Shown here piece by piece: positions 62,816 to 64,000 of a stretch of 64,000 nt of DNA (positions within the stretch are counted from its first letter, which is position 1; the number at the start of each line of letters is the position of its first letter). Below the pieces are notes generated by a model. That model searched no databases. It saw nothing but the letters and a program-made list of their open reading frames with translations, and was not told the DNA's origin. The stretch comes from Paenibacillus mucilaginosus 3016. Lineage in GTDB: Bacteria; Bacillota; Bacilli; Paenibacillales; NBRC-103111. Where the stretch lies: contig NC_016935.1 in NCBI RefSeq assembly GCF_000250655.1, positions 4,854,001-4,918,000 on the forward strand, read 5' to 3'. The position numbers and the translations under genes are program-made.

Positions 62816-63790
62816 TTATTCGTCCTCCTTCGTACCGAAGAGCTTCCAGCACAGCTTCTGCGCCAGGTAGACGATCGTCAGCAGGCACACCGTCAGCGCC
62901 GTGGCATAGCCGAGCTCGAAGCGGGTGAATGCATAATCGTCGGTATGTGTGGTGATCATGTGCGCCGCATATTCAGGCGTCGGATTCATGCCGGAGAGCA
63001 CTGTACCGATCTCGCTGATCTGGACCGCACCCACGACCGCCATGACCGCCCCGAACAGCATCTGCGGCTTCGTCGCCGGGATCGTAATGTACCAGATCTC
63101 CTCCAGCCGGCTGCGGATGCCGTCCAGCTTGCCGGCCTCATACATCTCCGGATTGACGTTCAGCAGGCCGGCCAGCATGCCGAGGAAGCCGATGCCCATG
63201 CTTTTCCATAAGGTAACCACGACCATGGACGTCATGAGATGATCTTTACTCGTGACCCACGGTACGGGCTCGCTGATGAGATTCAGGTTCAGCAGAAAAT
63301 GGTTCAGATACCCGATCCGGTCGCTGGAGAACAGCGGCGTCCAGATGATGCTCATCGCCACAAGGCTCGCCAGCGACGGCGTATACATCGCCAGCGTGAA
63401 CCACTTGCGGAAGACGGCGGGCAGAATCGAGATCAGCCAGGCGAGCAGGAACGCGCACACATAGCCGCCCGGACCGACGATGAGCGCAAAGGTCAGGGTA
63501 TTCGGCAGCGCATGCTTCATCAGGATGAGATCCTGCGTCAGCATGTAGCGGAAGTTATCCCAGCCGACGAAGCGCGGAGGCTCGATCGAATTGTAGTGGG
63601 TGAAGCTCAGCACTACGGCGGCAATGACCGGCAGCAGAATAAACAAGATAAAGCAGATCATGAACGGGGCGATGAACAAATAGGATACGCGGTACGACCA
63701 GAGGGTCTTAAGCAGCTCCGCCAGCCTGCCTTTGCGCCGCTGCCCCAGGCTGATGCCAGGCGCCTGCACGATCATCTCACTTTTGGACAT
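62816..63790 (-). CDS. Carbohydrate ABC transporter permease (MalF/UgpA type)
   Basis: Protein of 324 residues from ATG 63790 behind GGGAAGGAGTG, overlapping the solute-binding protein gene by 14 bp. Six membrane segments (SYLFIAPFMICFILFILLPVIAAVVLSF first). The EAA-loop region reads EMYEAGKLDGIRSRLEEIWYITIPATKPQ. It works with the MalG-type gene downstream and the solute-binding protein upstream. No ATPase is encoded nearby. Confidence 0.95.
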   Translation of the reverse strand: MSKSEMIVQAPGISLGQRRKGRLAELLKTLWSYRVSYLFIAPFMICFILFILLPVIAAVVLSFTHYNSIEPPRFVGWDNFRYMLTQDLILMKHALPNTLTFALIVGPGGYVCAFLLAWLISILPAVFRKWFTLAMYTPSLASLVAMSIIWTPLFSSDRIGYLNHFLLNLNLISEPVPWVTSKDHLMTSMVVVTLWKSMGIGFLGMLAGLLNVNPEMYEAGKLDGIRSRLEEIWYITIPATKPQMLFGAVMAVVGAVQISEIGTVLSGMNPTPEYAAHMITTHTDDYAFTRFELGYATALTVCLLTIVYLAQKLCWKLFGTKEDE

Positions 63791-64000
63791 ACGGCTCCAC
63801 TCCTTCCCAAGGCTTCGTAATGGACGGCAGATTCATTCGGCGGATCACGGTTCCATCCGGGCTGATGAAGCCGAACTCCTGGACCTTCCGCCGGATTTCG
63901 CGGTCCACTTCCTTCACGGCCGTCTCGAGCGAAGTCCGGTAGTTCATGCCTCCGATGACGGTCCGTGTCCAAGCGTTGCGCAGCTCCCGCTCCATGAAGT
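63777..64000 (-). CDS. Extracellular solute-binding protein (partial, C-terminal end)
   Basis: The last 70 or so codons, ending ...GVEPYVQK with TGA at 63777; the 5' part lies beyond the window. Position directly before two permeases, the overlap with the first, and helical segments such as YRTSLETAVKEVDREIRRKVQEFGF fit the C-terminus of a large lipoprotein solute-binding protein of the LplA type. The remaining sequence is too short to define a substrate. Confidence 0.7.
   Translation of the reverse strand, partial: FMERELRNAWTRTVIGGMNYRTSLETAVKEVDREIRRKVQEFGFISPDGTVIRRMNLPSITKPWEGVEPYVQK

Overview
The window looks like a piece of a high-GC Paenibacillus-type (Paenibacillaceae, Firmicutes) chromosome. 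The signs are S-layer-homology (SLH) proteins, lipoprotein solute-binding proteins paired with MalF/MalG-type permeases but no dedicated ATPase gene, DUF5696 and YIP1 proteins, and many TTG/GTG starts behind strong AGGAGG sites. All product names come from motif recognition; no database search was possible. Apart from merR and its small partner gene, every gene I accept is on the minus strand, so operons read right to left.

Region 1 (1-13.5 kb): pectin-degradation and sugar-oxidation genes. These are two Gfo/Idh/MocA oxidoreductases, an acetylxylan-esterase-like hydrolase, an Asp/Glu-racemase-like protein, a frameshifted beta-sandwich protein, a very large secreted pectinesterase-pectate lyase and an OmpL47-type secreted protein. 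The run ends at a strong terminator at 531-570. Region 2 (13.7-23.9 kb): a frameshifted SLH-anchored Ig-repeat protein, then a MacAB-like ATPase/adaptor/permease/ATPase-AbrB operon, then a divergent merR with a textbook 20-bp-spacer MerR promoter and a CPxC redox protein. Region 3 (24.0-25.9 kb): an IS1182-type element inserted in an unusual 23-bp repeat structure.

Region 4 (26-53.5 kb): a large glycan-import and degradation locus. From right to left it encodes an oxidoreductase, a sugar isomerase, an unrecognised TIM-barrel-like protein, GH2, an unrecognised (alpha/alpha)6-like protein, GH42, a GH106-like enzyme, YIP1-NHL, DUF5696, two permeases and two ThuA-like lipoproteins. A second promoter region then precedes a duplicated module: solute-binding protein, ThuA-like lipoprotein, solute-binding protein, SLH-ThuA-like protein. 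Many junctions are 4-bp ATGA overlaps. Substrates are probably rhamnose-, galactose- and uronate-containing plant polysaccharides such as rhamnogalacturonan. Region 5 (53.5-56.6 kb): non-coding tandem repeats, a second copy of the 23-bp repeat structure holding an IS3 element, and degenerate copies of the 3' end of the GH95 gene. Region 6 (56.6-64 kb): GH95, two DUF5060/DUF4038-like glycosidases, two permeases and the end of a solute-binding protein whose operon continues past the window.

The most unusual observations are: (i) a family of four extracytoplasmic ThuA-like domains tied to solute-binding proteins; (ii) paired 23-bp repeats with an exact 28-bp spacing, arranged head to head at two loci, both invaded by insertion sequences; (iii) a bipartite CCTATA / C-run motif upstream of several operons; (iv) degenerate tandem copies of gene 3' ends just beyond stop codons; and (v) several single-base disruptions in secreted-protein genes.
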